Positions 31,338 to 41,524 of a stretch of 64,000 bases of DNA are shown piece by piece. This DNA comes from Gerris lacustris (taxonomy: Eukaryota > Arthropoda > Insecta > Hemiptera > Gerridae), in the NCBI GenBank assembly GCA_951217055.1, contig OX578283.1, positions 64,959,228 to 65,023,227 of the forward strand. The letters are read 5' to 3'. The translations under genes and the position numbers were made by a program. Every line of letters begins with the position of its first letter. Position 1 is the stretch's first letter. The notes under the pieces are model-generated. The model was given only the letters and a program-made list of their open reading frames with translations. It did no database searches and was not told where the DNA came from.

Positions 31338-31828
31338 ATTTATGTAGTAGTAGTAGTAGTTACCTAGTACTTCCTACTAGACGGGTAGGACGAACCACTT
31401 GTTCGAACCTCGCAATCAGGCCTACAGTGGACCCATTTTACTAGCCCCGTGGTGGAGAGTTCCAGCTACTTCACACATCATACATTTGTGCATTGTACCG
31501 CCGAAGCGAGTATGGTGTGGTCATTAGTAAGCTATATGAGCGTGCTTCAAAGTGTGGGGGAAGAGGACCCCTCAGGGGGTCCCCTCGCCCTACTCCGAAC
31601 TCGAACCATAGATACAGATCACATCTCATGACACGGATCGAACCCACTAGACAGCGTGGGGGAAGAGAACCCCTCAGGGGATGTCCCTCGCCCTGCTCCG
31701 TCCGCGATTCATAGATGCATTCAGTGTATCACGGCCCGGGATCGAACCCACGACCTCGAGTTGCCTCGACTCAGTGATAGCTGAGCGGTGTCTTTACCAC
31801 CTCGGCCACCCTGGCTCCCATTTATGTA
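31338..31828 (-). mobile_element. tRNA-derived SINE with 9-bp target duplication
   Basis: The body 31,347-31,819 is flanked by ATTTATGTA at 31,338-31,346 and 31,820-31,828. On the minus strand it starts GGGAGCCAGGGTGGCCGAGG, then TGGTAAAGACACCGCTCAGC, and has GTGGGTTCGATCCCGGG as B box, i.e. a Leu/Ser-like tRNA head. It ends in a (CTA)n tail next to the left duplication. Two internal modules of about 65 bp (around 31,552-31,620 and 31,655-31,718; GGGGGAAGAGRACCCCTCAG) are tandem relatives, and further CGAACC words lie at 31,403, 31,598 and 31,638. The 60-73-codon frames here are accidental. Confidence 0.88.
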
Positions 31829-32328
31829 AATAATGTGTTTAATTTTATAAAAATTGAACATGGATCTTTTTCTCGATCTAGTTGAATTATATATATGAAG
31901 TGAACTATATTCTTCTATCTCTGATGTTTTAACTTTTATATTACGGAGATATATTATTTGTGAGAAGTATAAGCTAAGTTGGTTGAAGATGTCGACTTAG
32001 TGCATCTGTAATCTCATAGTGCTGCATTCCTTAACTCAACAATGAATCGTTTCTTGTCATCGTATGAGAACAGTCTCACTTAACTTGGATTTCTCTAAAT
32101 TACTCGACTGAGGCGTAAAAACATCGTGAATAAGGAGTTGGAAGTGTTGGATTATGGATGAGAGCCATTCTGTGTCAAGGGAGGTTCCACTCGCCTTATC
32201 TCTCGCCATTGTGCAAATGTCTCTCACGAGGCAAAAGTCAAGTCTCAAATATCCCGAGCAAGCATGATAACGCTCCAACTCTACTCGCCTCATGAGACGC
32301 CTCGCTACATTTATATGATCCCACCATA

Positions 32329-32330
<2 letters not shown>
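31829..32330. other. Intergenic DNA
   Basis: AT-rich then mixed composition. The 131-codon minus frame at 32,057-32,452 is mostly the (AT)n tract plus an unrecognised C-terminal stretch; I do not accept it as a gene. Confidence 0.4.

Positions 32331-32421
<91 letters not shown>
32331..32421. repeat. (AT)n microsatellite
   Basis: About 90 bp of AT alternation. Confidence 0.97.
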
Positions 32422-32423
<2 letters not shown>

Positions 32424-32944
32424 TCACCTCTGGTAACTTGAACTTTTACCAAGCTTTATTCTATTTCTTCCCCGTTATATATTCCTCGCTTTCTCCCCCA
32501 CCACCTCCCCTCGAAATAAAACGAATCCTGTTCACAACGACGAATGTCGACTAAATTGCTTTAATCTCTACGCTTCTCAATATCTCAAATATCAAGCTTT
32601 TAAAATTGAGACAATTTTGAATTTTTGATTACTTGATGTATATATATACATTAATTTATAAATACATTTAAAATTTTATTTTTATTTTCTTCAACAATTT
32701 ACCTCTTTAGAATTTATAGAATAAGTTGGACTAGACACCTTTTTTTATAGAACCTTTTAGGTGCGAAGAATACAAATAAAATAATTTAAATTGAGACGCT
32801 ACTGTATCGGGTGTACATGACCATGACCAAGTTGTCGAACACCCATATAAAAACAATAAATAAATAAATAAATCGAGACGTCTATCATTAGTCTATCTTT
32901 ATTTCTGTAATAACAACTTTAAATAAAATTATAATTATTATTAA
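32422..32944. other. AT-rich DNA with an (AATA)n tail
   Basis: At 32,806-32,872 GGGTGTACATGACCATGACC, then AACACCCATATAAAAA, is followed by aataaataaataaataaat. This is the usual look of a non-LTR element 3' end with a tetranucleotide tail, but no coding sequence precedes it. Confidence 0.4.
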
Positions 32945-33182
32945 CTACAGGAGACAGACAGAGAAAAATAGACTCCAGCGCCGAGATTCGAACCACTGAC
33001 CTTCTATATATCCAGTACAGGCACTCTAACCTACTTAGCTGCACTGGAGAATAATTTCTTCTGTCGTTAACGATACCTAGTCCCGAATTTAAGCTTTCAA
33101 TTTTTCTACAAGTCTAGAAGTCAACATTTATGACAATAGAACTGGACTGAAAATTAACGTTTATAAATTATAAAGTACCCAA
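32945..33182 (-). mobile_element. tRNA-derived SINE, copy 2, left half of an inverted dimer
   Basis: On the minus strand CTCCAGTGCAGCTAAGTAGG, TTAGAGTGCC, GTGGTTCGAATCTCGGCGCT and GGAGTCTATTTTTCTCTG. The acceptor-like CTCCAG/CTGGAG ends can pair, so the tRNA origin is clear. The tail is (ATT)n-like at 32,925-32,945. The part upstream of the tRNA-like head (ATTCGGGACTAGGTATCGTT) is shared with the copy at 28,810. Confidence 0.8.
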
Positions 33183-33183
33183 T

Positions 33184-33320
33184 TGTGGAAGACTTGTGGA
33201 AAAATTGAAAGCTTAAATTCGGGGCTAGGTATCGTTAACGACAAAGGAAATTATTTTCCAGTGTAGAGGTTCGAATCCCTGGAGTCTATTTTTCTCCTTT
33301 TGTCACCCGTAGTTAATTAT
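33184..33320 (+). mobile_element. tRNA-derived SINE, copy 3, right half of an inverted dimer (deleted)
   Basis: Plus strand: GTGGAAAAATTGAAAGCTTA, ATTCGGGGCTAGGTATCGTT, TTTTCCAGTG, then directly TAGAGGTTCGAATCCCTGGA and GTCTATTTTTCTCC. The tRNA-like segment between the A box and the anticodon region is missing. It lies 2 bp from the minus copy, so the two form a palindromic pair. Confidence 0.78.
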
Positions 33321-33340
33321 AGTAGTATCATAAAGTTGGT

Positions 33341-33561
33341 GACAGTTATGACTATGGTACTAGAAATAAAAATGATTTGAAGATTAATAAGCATACAACT
33401 AATTTTTATAAAAAAAAAGCAGTCATTATAATGGAATAAATTTTTACAACAAGTTACCTGTTAATATTAAAAATGTGAGTAATTATGATGTTTTTGTTAG
33501 AGAGTGTAAAAATGTATTATTGTCTAGTCCCTTATATACAATTAGTGATTTTATAAAATAA
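33341..33561 (+). pseudogene. LINE (non-LTR retrotransposon) ORF2 C-terminus
   Basis: The frame from 33,341 reads DSYDYGTRNKNDLKINKHTT then NFY. After the A9 run at 33,410-33,418 a one-base frame change continues as SSHYNGINFYNKLPVNIKNV then SNYDVFVRECKN, and ends SPLYTISDFIK-stop at 33,559. This is the familiar tail of jockey/CR1-like RT proteins (NLRNxxDL...G..YNKLP..I...F...LK..LL...YS..EF). Everything upstream is missing. Confidence 0.8.
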
Positions 33562-33890
33562 TTATTTATTTATAAACTTGTTTTATTTTTAATTTGTTTT
33601 GTCCTGTCTGTTACCAAGTTATAAAACTGTGATATGTCTGTTAAATTATTTAAATGTCAATTATTATCGTTTCGTATTGTCTCATTAGCATGTAGTTAAG
33701 TAAATTAAAGGATACAAATTTTAAAATGACACCTGTAAGCAGTAATCTGTGATGTATTGTTTTAATACTGTGAACATTTATGTTTCATCAATATACAATA
33801 ATTGACGATTTACTATTGTACATAATGAAAAATTGTACTTAATGTAAATAAATTATATTTATCTTTTATCTTTATCTTTATAATTATAAT
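33562..33890 (+). mobile_element. LINE 3' UTR with (TTTATC)n tail
   Basis: Follows the ORF2 stop and ends in tttatcttttatctttatct at about 33,858-33,882, a microsatellite-type 3' tail like that of CR1 and jockey elements. No poly(A). Confidence 0.6.
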
Positions 33891-34077
33891 TTAATTTTAA
33901 TTAAAATTTAAACTTTCCGTAGTATGAATATACTACCAAAAACTTAAAAATTTAAGTAATAAAAACCTCCATTATTTATGTTTTTATCAAGAAACAAGAA
34001 ATAATTTGTGTAGAAAACTAATTTAAAATAGAATTAAAAATGTACTTTCATACAGTTTTATTTAAAATTACGTTGGT

Positions 34078-34279
34078 ATTTATTTCTGTACTTAAATCTG
34101 TATTTATTTCTGTACTTATTTCTGTATTTATTACTGCGTATACTTATTTCTGTACTAGTTTCTGTACTTATTTCTGTATTTATTACTGCGTATACTTATT
34201 TCTGTACTAGTTTCTGTACTTATTTCTGTATTTATTACTGCGTATACTTATTTCTGTACTAGTTTCTGTACTTATTTCT
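34078..34279. repeat. 52-bp tandem repeat, three units plus degenerate lead
   Basis: TTACTGCGTATAC occurs at 34,131, 34,183 and 34,235, exactly 52 bp apart, each within TTCTGTACTAGTTTCTGTAC-type sequence. The unit is itself built from TATTTCTGTACT decamer-like words, which also fill 34,078-34,130. Confidence 0.92.
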
Positions 34280-34429
34280 GGCGAGATTTTGTGAACTTAT
34301 TCATGGTTAATAAAACTTAAAGTCCGAACTCTAAGAGTAATATATATATGTATATATAATAAAATAAATAATCTTAAGTTCAATCAAGACCATTTTCCTT
34401 TATATTAACTTCACTTTTGTGCCTGGGTG

Positions 34430-35046
34430 CCTGGGGACGTCAAAATCTTAGGAAGGCTAGTTAACCCACTTCCAGTTATCCAATCGAGCTGAAACTTGGC
34501 ACTTAGACTCTCTACCAATACAAAAACATTTTAACAAATTAATTAATTAATTAAATTTAATTAATTAATTAATTAATTGGTAGATATATAAAATCTTTGG
34601 AGGGCTAGTTAACCCTCTTCCAGTCGTCCAATCGAGCTGAAACTTGGCACTTAGACTCTCTACCAATACAAAAACATTTTAACAAATTAATTAATTAATT
34701 AAATTTAATTAATTAATTAATTAATTGGTAGATATATAAAATCTTTGGAGGGCTAGTTAACCCTCTTCCAGTCGTCCAATCGAGCTGAAACTTAGCACAT
34801 AGACTCTCTACCAATACAAAATCATTTTAACGAATAAATAAATTAATTAAATTTAATTAATTAATTAATTAATTGGTAGATATATAAAATCTTTGGAGGG
34901 CTAGTTAACCCTCTTCCAGTCGTCCAATCGAGCTGAAACTTAGCACATAGACTCTCTACTAATACAAAATCATTTTAACGAATAAATAAATTAATTAAAT
35001 TTAATGAATTAATTAATTTTTCAATTTAATTAATTATCTTTTTAAA
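34430..35046. repeat. 148-bp satellite-like tandem array, four units
   Basis: GGCTAGTTAACC starts at 34,455, 34,603, 34,751 and 34,899, a fixed 148-bp step. Each unit has CCAATCGAGCTGAAACTTGG, ACTCTCTACCAATAC and then a strongly self-complementary block of TTAATTAATTAA words. Units are nearly identical except for a few substitutions. Period and AT-rich palindrome are satellite-like, though only four units are present. Confidence 0.93.
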
Positions 35047-35330
35047 AATGAATGGATTAATTAAATATTAAATAAATTTAGTAATAAAAATTTAATTAAT
35101 TAACTAATTAATTGGTAGAAATTAACTAATTAATTTTTAAATTTAATTAATTTATTCTTAAAAATGAATGGAAAAATGAAATTTAATAAATTAATTTGTG
35201 GGTATACAAAATCTTTGGAAGGCGAGTTAACCCTCTTTCATCGAGCATCCATCGTCATCCAAGCGAGCAGAAACTTGGCATAACGACTCCCCAATACAAA
35301 AACATTCTAACAAATTAATTAATTTTACTA
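35047..35330. repeat. Diverged flank of the 148-bp array
   Basis: TTAATTAA-rich sequence with one degraded unit at about 35,221-35,300 (GGCGAGTTAACCCTCTTTC, then a GAAACTTGGCA word) in which a short segment around CATCGTCATCCAAGCGAG has expanded. Confidence 0.7.
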
Positions 35331-36219
35331 ATTATTTAATTTTTAAATTATTATTTATTTATGATTGAAATGACTTATTACCAATACTTCCCCTCACAAC
35401 AAAAATGCAAAAAGGATATAAAGGATTTATAATAAAAACTTGGTTTTTATGGGCTGGTATTATTATCACCATTAAAATGAACAAAACCAACCTATATTAA
35501 TTATTAGTTAATGTGGTTTTATGGCAATACTAAAAACTAAAACTAATCCACCAAAAAGCCTTTAACCCCCCCTCCTTACTAAATTCCCTAGTGAATTTTT
35601 AGATTCCCTTGTATTTGAAGTATTTTATCATTTCCAAATAAGATAAAGATAAAGAAAATGGAAGAGAGATAACCTTCTCTGTAAATGGAACAATACGCTA
35701 CGAAAAATATGCTTAGATATAAATGTTCACCTTATGTCGATGAAAATGAATCCAGGTTACCTGTAAACGTCTTTAATAATATTAAATTAATTTCTGATTT
35801 TATTGAAGTTTTGTTTAGTCCTGATTAGAATCAGAAAATATTTATTAATTATGATTTTATTAAATAAATCAATGGTTGTTATTGAAAGGATCTCTTGAAG
35901 TTTAATTATGATATAGTTGAGTATCCGATTCGAAGCAAGATTGTTGGATTTAGAACACCACACTCTGCCGTTTCAGGGTTTACACAAGGGAAAATTAATT
36001 TAGATCTCAGGCTATCGAAGGGAAGGTCTACCGCTACACTCACCCGGAACTCACAGGCCAGAAGTAAAGTTAAATATCAAACCATTTTCAAACCAGAGTC
36101 AGGATTCCTGTATTGGTTTTCCTACTTTCCTTTTGCTGAGTTTTGACAAAACCTTTCAGAATTCATACAACTGTTGGTCTCTTCTATAAAGTAAAATAAC
36201 AATTAACTTATTAAATAAG
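35331..36219. other. AT-rich intergenic DNA
   Basis: The frame at 35,895-36,146 (83 codons) has no recognisable domain. No repeat relation found. Confidence 0.45.
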
Positions 36220-36450
36220 GAGGTCAAGTGTGTGCTAGTCAGCACACAGCGAGGGTCCGTAGGCCACACAGAATTGTTTAAGTAGTACCCTATTGATGGT
36301 GTTTTTTTATAAATGGTAAAAAGCTTACTTTGAACTATCCTATGGGTCTGATATTCTCAAAACACATAAACAAACTTCTGATAAAGTATTTTTTGCCAAT
36401 GAACCAGACTTTCAACATATTATGAATGCATCCATAAGAGCATAATTATA

Positions 36451-37200
36451 CTAGGCATCGCGTGGCTCTATCATTGAAGCGAGCGTATAGTAATAAATAT
36501 GTATTGAATATTGAAAAAATAGATAACCATGAAACATGATGAGTTGATAGATAATGGGTATAGTTGTAGTACAGCGGCTAGTGGTAAGAGAATAACCCCG
36601 TATTCTTACTATTCCTTTAACCACAAATCTCCTTTTCAATTATTTTAAAATGTATCTCATTGCTACAAACAAACTACTGCAGTATCAAATTGAAATGTTG
36701 CATGCTTGTTTCAACTGTGTATTAGATGGTGTATATGAAGTTTTATTAAAATCTTTACGTTAGAACTTAAGATATCGGTAAAAAGGTTGTTTTCTCTATT
36801 TTAAACGTTTAGGTCCGCTTTAATAGTTTTAGCGATCTTTATTAATTCATAGCGGTGTCGCTGTTGGTTTTACTAAAAAATGTTATTTGAAAAAAAATGA
36901 TAGTCTCATCGAATTATCGAATAGATGAAGATAGAATCTTTTCCCGTCCTGAAATTCCAATTTAATTTTAGAACCTCTCGTTTACGCAAGCGTTGCGCGC
37001 GAACTCTTGTACGGATCACGCTGTCCAACGAACTTAGCCTGAGTATTAGTAAGAGGAACATGTATACCAAATTTCAACGAAATTGGCCAAATTTACTCAA
37101 GTTATTGTCGGACACGTAAACGTTACACACAGACAGACAGACAGACAGACAAGATGCATATTTCGTTGAATGCAAGAAGCTCGCTTACGCTCGCTTCAAT
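36451..37200 (-). mobile_element. Helentron-like (HINE) element, copy A
   Basis: On the plus strand the left end is CTAGGCATCGCGTGGCTCTA followed by TCATTGAAGCGAGCGTA, and the right end is AAGCTCGCTTACGCTCGCTT then CAAT. So one end carries the inverted repeat ATTGAAGCGAGCGTA at its tip and the other carries it about 22 bp inside, before CTAG. On the minus strand the 3' end is therefore GCGATGCCTAG followed by T. A (GACA)n tract precedes the 5' end. This asymmetry, the CTAG|T end and the tetranucleotide tract fit Helentron-associated non-autonomous elements. No Rep/helicase coding. Confidence 0.82.
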
Positions 37201-37204
37201 TATA

Positions 37205-37555
37205 CTAGGCATCGCGTGGCTCTATCATTGAAGCGAGCGTATTGCAATAAAATACTGAATATTGCAATTTGTTAATCATGATGACTGTCATAGTTGAAAA
37301 TAAGTGGAAGAGGGTAGTGAGGGGTAGAGTGGGGGTACTCGGTACAAAGCTTTACTTCCTAAACAAACCTACACACAACACACAACACGACTATAAATAA
37401 GAATCTTAACCACCCGGAATAACTTTTAAATAAACTATTATTATAAATGTATCACTTCATAATAATAATCACTCAAATACTACTTGTATCAAGTTGAAAT
37501 TTTACATATTTGTTTCAATTGTACTTTAGACGATGTACATAAAGTTAAAATCATT
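37205..37555 (-). mobile_element. Helentron-like element, copy B (5'-truncated)
   Basis: Starts CTAGGCATCGCGTGGCTCTA four bases (TATA) after copy A, in the same orientation, and runs collinearly with the 47,515 copy (TGAATATTGCAATTTGTTAA, GAGTGGGGGTACTCGG, AACCACCCGGAATAAC, AAACTATTATTATAAATG, TTTCAATTGTACTTTAGAC) to about 37,555, where family 2 sequence resumes. Head-to-tail adjacency is typical of rolling-circle elements. Confidence 0.8.
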
Positions 37556-37728
37556 CGTTTAAGTCGCTATATTTTTAAAATGTGTGGGTAGGTACTATAC
37601 GCATATATGCTAAATTTCAAAGTGATCGGACGAAAAGTGTAGCCGTGAGAGCAGGCGACAGACGGACGGACCGACGGACAGACACACGCAGAAAAATATA
37701 AGGATTCTTGGTTTTGCCTACGGACCCT

Positions 37729-38056
<328 letters not shown>

Positions 38057-38061
38057 ATATA

Positions 38062-38121
38062 CAGAAACAAACAAGCCTCAGGTTTCGGTCACAAAAAGCG
38101 GCTGAGGTTTGTTTGTTTCTG
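38062..38121. repeat. 20-bp stem hairpin between two microsatellites
   Basis: CAGAAACAAACAAGCCTCAG (38,062-38,081) pairs with CTGAGGTTTGTTTGTTTCTG (38,102-38,121) with one G-T mismatch, enclosing a 20-nt loop. It sits between the AT/GT tract and a second (AT)n tract. Confidence 0.88.
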
Positions 38122-38150
38122 TTTATTTTTACGGTCGAGAATTTATTCAA

Positions 38151-38154
<4 letters not shown>

Positions 38155-38245
<91 letters not shown>
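38155..38245. repeat. (AT)n microsatellite
   Basis: About 90 bp of AT alternation. The 132-, 98- and 92-codon frames in this area are Tyr-Ile repeats from this tract. Confidence 0.97.
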
Positions 38246-38246
<1 letters not shown>

Positions 38247-39115
38247 GAATTTTCCTTGGAGAGGAGCGACATAATAGTAAAAAAGAACCTTAAGGATTCT
38301 ATAGAGGTCAAGAATAACAATACATATTTATAAAAATTAAGGAGCAATTCGTTTTCACCTAATAATTAAACTTTTAGTCTACTTTATTTAAAATTTGCTT
38401 AGTGCGAAAGGTTATACATTATTTCATTGTAGGGTAATTTATATAAAGATTTAAATCTCGATGCTAAAGAACCTGACCCCGTTATATTTTAATGAATATC
38501 TTAATCCAGTTCGATCTAAATAATTGTGAGAAAAGAGTGGAAGAGTTTTGAAAAAAACTTAAAAAGGGTCTTAGTAAAGATGGGAAGGAAATCACGTAGA
38601 TGGTTGATCTAAAAAATAAAGGATAAAGTCGAGGTTGGTATTATGAAGGGAAGAGCTAAGGGCTAAGGGAACGTGAGGTACATCTCACTGGATCCTTTAG
38701 AGAAACCTTGGCCAAACTTTACTCTCTGAGTTCTATCTCACTCCGACTCTCAGCCAACTCTCTACCAAACCTTCAGCCAAAATCTTCTCTTCAAAACATC
38801 TTACATCCACTTCATCCACATATTTATTTCCTTCTTCGTTTTCGGCAGTTTTCTTCTTGATCCTTCTTTATTTCTCTCTCTCTCTTTTGGTACACGTGTA
38901 AGTAATATAATATATTATTATACCTTTATATATCTGTCCTGTCTATCTCAATAATATAAAGCTAAGAAGCCAAAGACGTTGGAGATAGTTCTGTCTAGAA
39001 TTGTTGAAGATACGAAGGGAAGCTATAGAGTAAGAAATGAGTTCTGTTCTACAAGCATACACATATATGTCAAACGTGTTTAGCATATCGTCGCAACTTA
39101 TTTACCTTGGATTTA
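38246..39115. other. AT-rich intergenic DNA, pyrimidine-rich near 38,700-38,900
   Basis: 38,715-38,890 is a C/T-rich stretch (ctctctctctctttt) without splice or coding context. No gene. Confidence 0.45.
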
Positions 39116-39480
39116 GCGCTGAATAGAAACATCACTATACTATAAAGCCGCATGGCTAACTCACTCACTCACTCACTCACTGACATTAATGTTTACCCAC
39201 TTCCAGAAGAGCTAGAGACTTGAAGTTTGCGCCATTCGACGCGGAAAGTTCATATTGTGAACCAAAATAATTATAAAAAGTTTACTTTTCCCACTCCTTC
39301 CCCCCCTAAAAAAATAAAAATGGCCGACTTGATTTTTTAGCTGTTTTGGGGCTTATTGCAGCTAAACGGTAAGTCGTATTGGAAAATGGACAGCACCAGC
39401 GGTAACTGATTTTAAAATATCTACTACTTTGGTTCTATGACTTTTTGTCGTATCTCTAACGGTTGTACCCTAAATAGTGT
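39116..39480 (+). repeat. Repeat with CACT microsatellite and family 6 copy 2
   Basis: GCATGGCTAACTCACTCACT (39,151-39,181) and CCACTTCCAGAAGAGCTAGA resemble the short repeat near 46,010 (GACTGACTTATTCATC, ACTTCCAGAATAGATGGAGA). From 39,290 it continues as family 6: GGGGCTTATTGCAGCTAAAC, GGTAAGTCG, ACCAGCGGTAACTGATTTTA, the inverse of 1,141-1,335. Confidence 0.55.
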
Positions 39481-39972
39481 TTATTTTGACATATTTTTGT
39501 TTTTATTTTTTTCTATTTTTGACTTTGAATGGCCGTAGTTTCTATAATTTTTGACCGATTTTATTTCTGATTGAGGCGCTTGAATCTCACACTAATGCTC
39601 TTTAAATTGAGTGTATTTTATTTCATTAGTTCATCCTATTTGCTGAGAACATGAGAGTAAACTTTTTCCCGACTGCTGTGCTACGTGACCACTTTTTTTG
39701 GTTTTTAATATTGTGTCGTATATCATTTGAAAGGCCATGATTTGTACATTAAACCTATTTTATTTGTTTATTTTTTAAAACTTTTGTACACGTACTTTTG
39801 TACCGATTTATAATTTTGTTGTAGAAGAAAGTGTATAAATAATTATTTGCTATTAGGTTTTTTATTTATATTTATTTATTAGTTAAATTAATGCCTGTTA
39901 GTATTGTTTGTTTTTTAAAAATATAATTTTGGTACCCATAGAGTACAGGAGTACAAATGACCAAATTTAATC
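39481..39972. other. AT-rich intergenic DNA
   Basis: No supported feature. Confidence 0.45.
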
Positions 39973-40824
39973 GTTTATAACAGGGGTTCTCAAACTTTTT
40001 CTTCCATGGACCCCCTGTAGGAATTTTATTTTTTTCATAGACCCCCTACCTAAGGAATATATATATACACATCTAATTGTGTGTGTGTGTGTGTGTGCAA
40101 TGGCTACCACAGACGACTCATTTTAAAACACATAGTAATAGGAAAATGAGGGGAAATTGTACAGAAGAAAGAAACTGAAATATCAATAATTATATCTATA
40201 TTTTTAATGATTAAATTTAACATTCCCAAATCAGAATTCAATTTTAAGAAAATAGTAATGTGTAATAGTATTTTAGGTTAAAAAAGGTTTAAGTAAGTAA
40301 TTCTAAAAAAAAATTAAGAAAAGTCCATGGAAGCCATAATAATAATAAATAAAACAAATAATATTACCGTAAAAATAGCTGCATATTAATGAATAACAAA
40401 ACTATCAATCATTTTTTGGAGGGGTAGGTGGTATGGTGGGGGATTGTTTGAACTCTCATATCAAAACATTGGACATATTTTATAAGTTATCAAAACATAC
40501 TTTTTCATTACTCATGCTCACTTCCTCCCCAAATCTAGTTTATATTTACTTATTATTTTTATTACAATACGAATACCTTAATATTCATTTATAAATATTA
40601 TTTTATTTATTATTAATAATATTATTATGTTCATTTTATTTATTTATTTATTCATTTATTTTTATTATTTTTATTTTTTATTTATAAATTTATTTTTTAC
40701 TAAAGAGACATCCATAGACCCCCAATAGACCGCTTGGTGATCATAGACGCGGCGGTTCCCCTATGAAGTCCCATAGACCCCCAGGGGGTCCACATGGACC
40801 CCTTTGAGAATTGCTGGTTTATAA
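39973..40824. mobile_element. Non-autonomous hAT element with 8-bp target duplication
   Basis: The body 39,981-40,816 (836 bp) starts CAGGGGTTCTCAAACTTTTT and ends AAAGGGG-type sequence inverted as TTTGAGAATTGCTG, i.e. TIRs CAGGGGTTCTCAAA and CAGCAATTCTCAAA. GTTTATAA occurs immediately outside both ends (39,973-39,980 and 40,817-40,824). CAG(N)GGTTCTCAA-like TIRs with 8-bp duplications are diagnostic of the hAT superfamily. Subterminal ATGGACCCCCTG / CAGGGGGTCCACAT words are inverted repeats. The interior is AT-rich, has a (GT)n tract at 40,078-40,097 and no transposase. Confidence 0.92.
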
Positions 40825-41344
40825 TATAATATGATGTATATCGTTGTAAAACTCTTGAATAGTAGATTAATTTCTGTTCGTTCAATTTTGTGTTTTTTTT
40901 GGGGGGGGGATAAATTGAAAAACTGTTTATATAGCGGTTTCTACGTGTTGTTTGCTGTGTTATTTGTTTATTAAATTATGTCCGACGTTCTCATCTCCTC
41001 CCGTCACTCCAGTCATCCCATATTACTCAATCCCCTCTATAACTCCATAGTCAATCGCTTTCTTACTTTGCACTGTTAGTTAACTTAGTCATTTTTAGAC
41101 TGCGAATAATTATAACTGTATTATTAACCCACCTCCTAAAAAATTACCAGATCTTACAAGTACCAACTACTATACAAGTGCCTGGCCACTCGACGGGTGA
41201 AGGCTGGCCGTAGGCCAGCCAAGACCGGCGAGTTCTACTTATAAAGTTATACGTTTCTAATTTGTTGGAAATAGTCTTACATAAATTAAATTTTGTTTCT
41301 TTATTATTCACTAACCCTTAGGCGCTGTGCAGACTGAAATAAAC
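40825..41344. other. AT-rich DNA with a GC-rich hairpin
   Basis: G9 run near 40,901. At about 41,206-41,221 GGCTGGCC-gta-GGCCAGCC forms a tight hairpin. No gene. Confidence 0.45.
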
Positions 41345-41524
41345 AGGTCAAGTGTGTGCTAGTCAGCACACAGCGAAGGCCCGTAGGCCACACTGTATAG
41401 TGTTTAACTGAAAAGTGTATAAACAGTGTTTTTTTTTTAAATGCTAAAAAGCTTACATTGAACTATTCTAAGGGTCTGATATTCTCAAAACACACTCTCC
41501 TTGGTTTTGCCTATACGGACCCTA
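41345..41524 (-). mobile_element. Family 2 element, internally deleted copy
   Basis: AGGTCAAGTGTGTGCTAGTC to ATTCTCAAAACACACTC joins directly to CTTGGTTTTGCCTATACGGA then CCCT; about 540 bp of the intact copy (46,277) is missing. The joined product is 180 bp with both ends. Confidence 0.88.

Larger units (their letters stand above)
36220..37728 (-). mobile_element. Family 2 element (AGGTCAAGTG...GGACCCT), split by two Helentron-like insertions
   Basis: The left part 36,220-36,450 (AGGTCAAGTGTGTGCTAGTC, AGCACACAGCGAGGGTCCGT, AGGCCACAC, GGGTCTGATATTCTCAAAAC) and the right part 37,556-37,728 (AAGTCGCTATATTTTTAAAA, TTTCAAAGTGATCGGACG, GTTTTGCCTACGGACCCT) correspond to the ends of the intact copy at 46,277-46,992. 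The break falls after CATAATTATA, and about 330 bp of the middle is missing. Between the parts sit the Helentron-like copies at 36,451 and 37,205. Strand is given relative to the copy at 42,222. Confidence 0.85.

Noticed and set aside
31738..31819. Functional tRNA-Leu/Ser gene on the minus strand
   Set aside because: It is the head of a SINE bounded by target duplications and lacks a complete cloverleaf with a proper anticodon arm.
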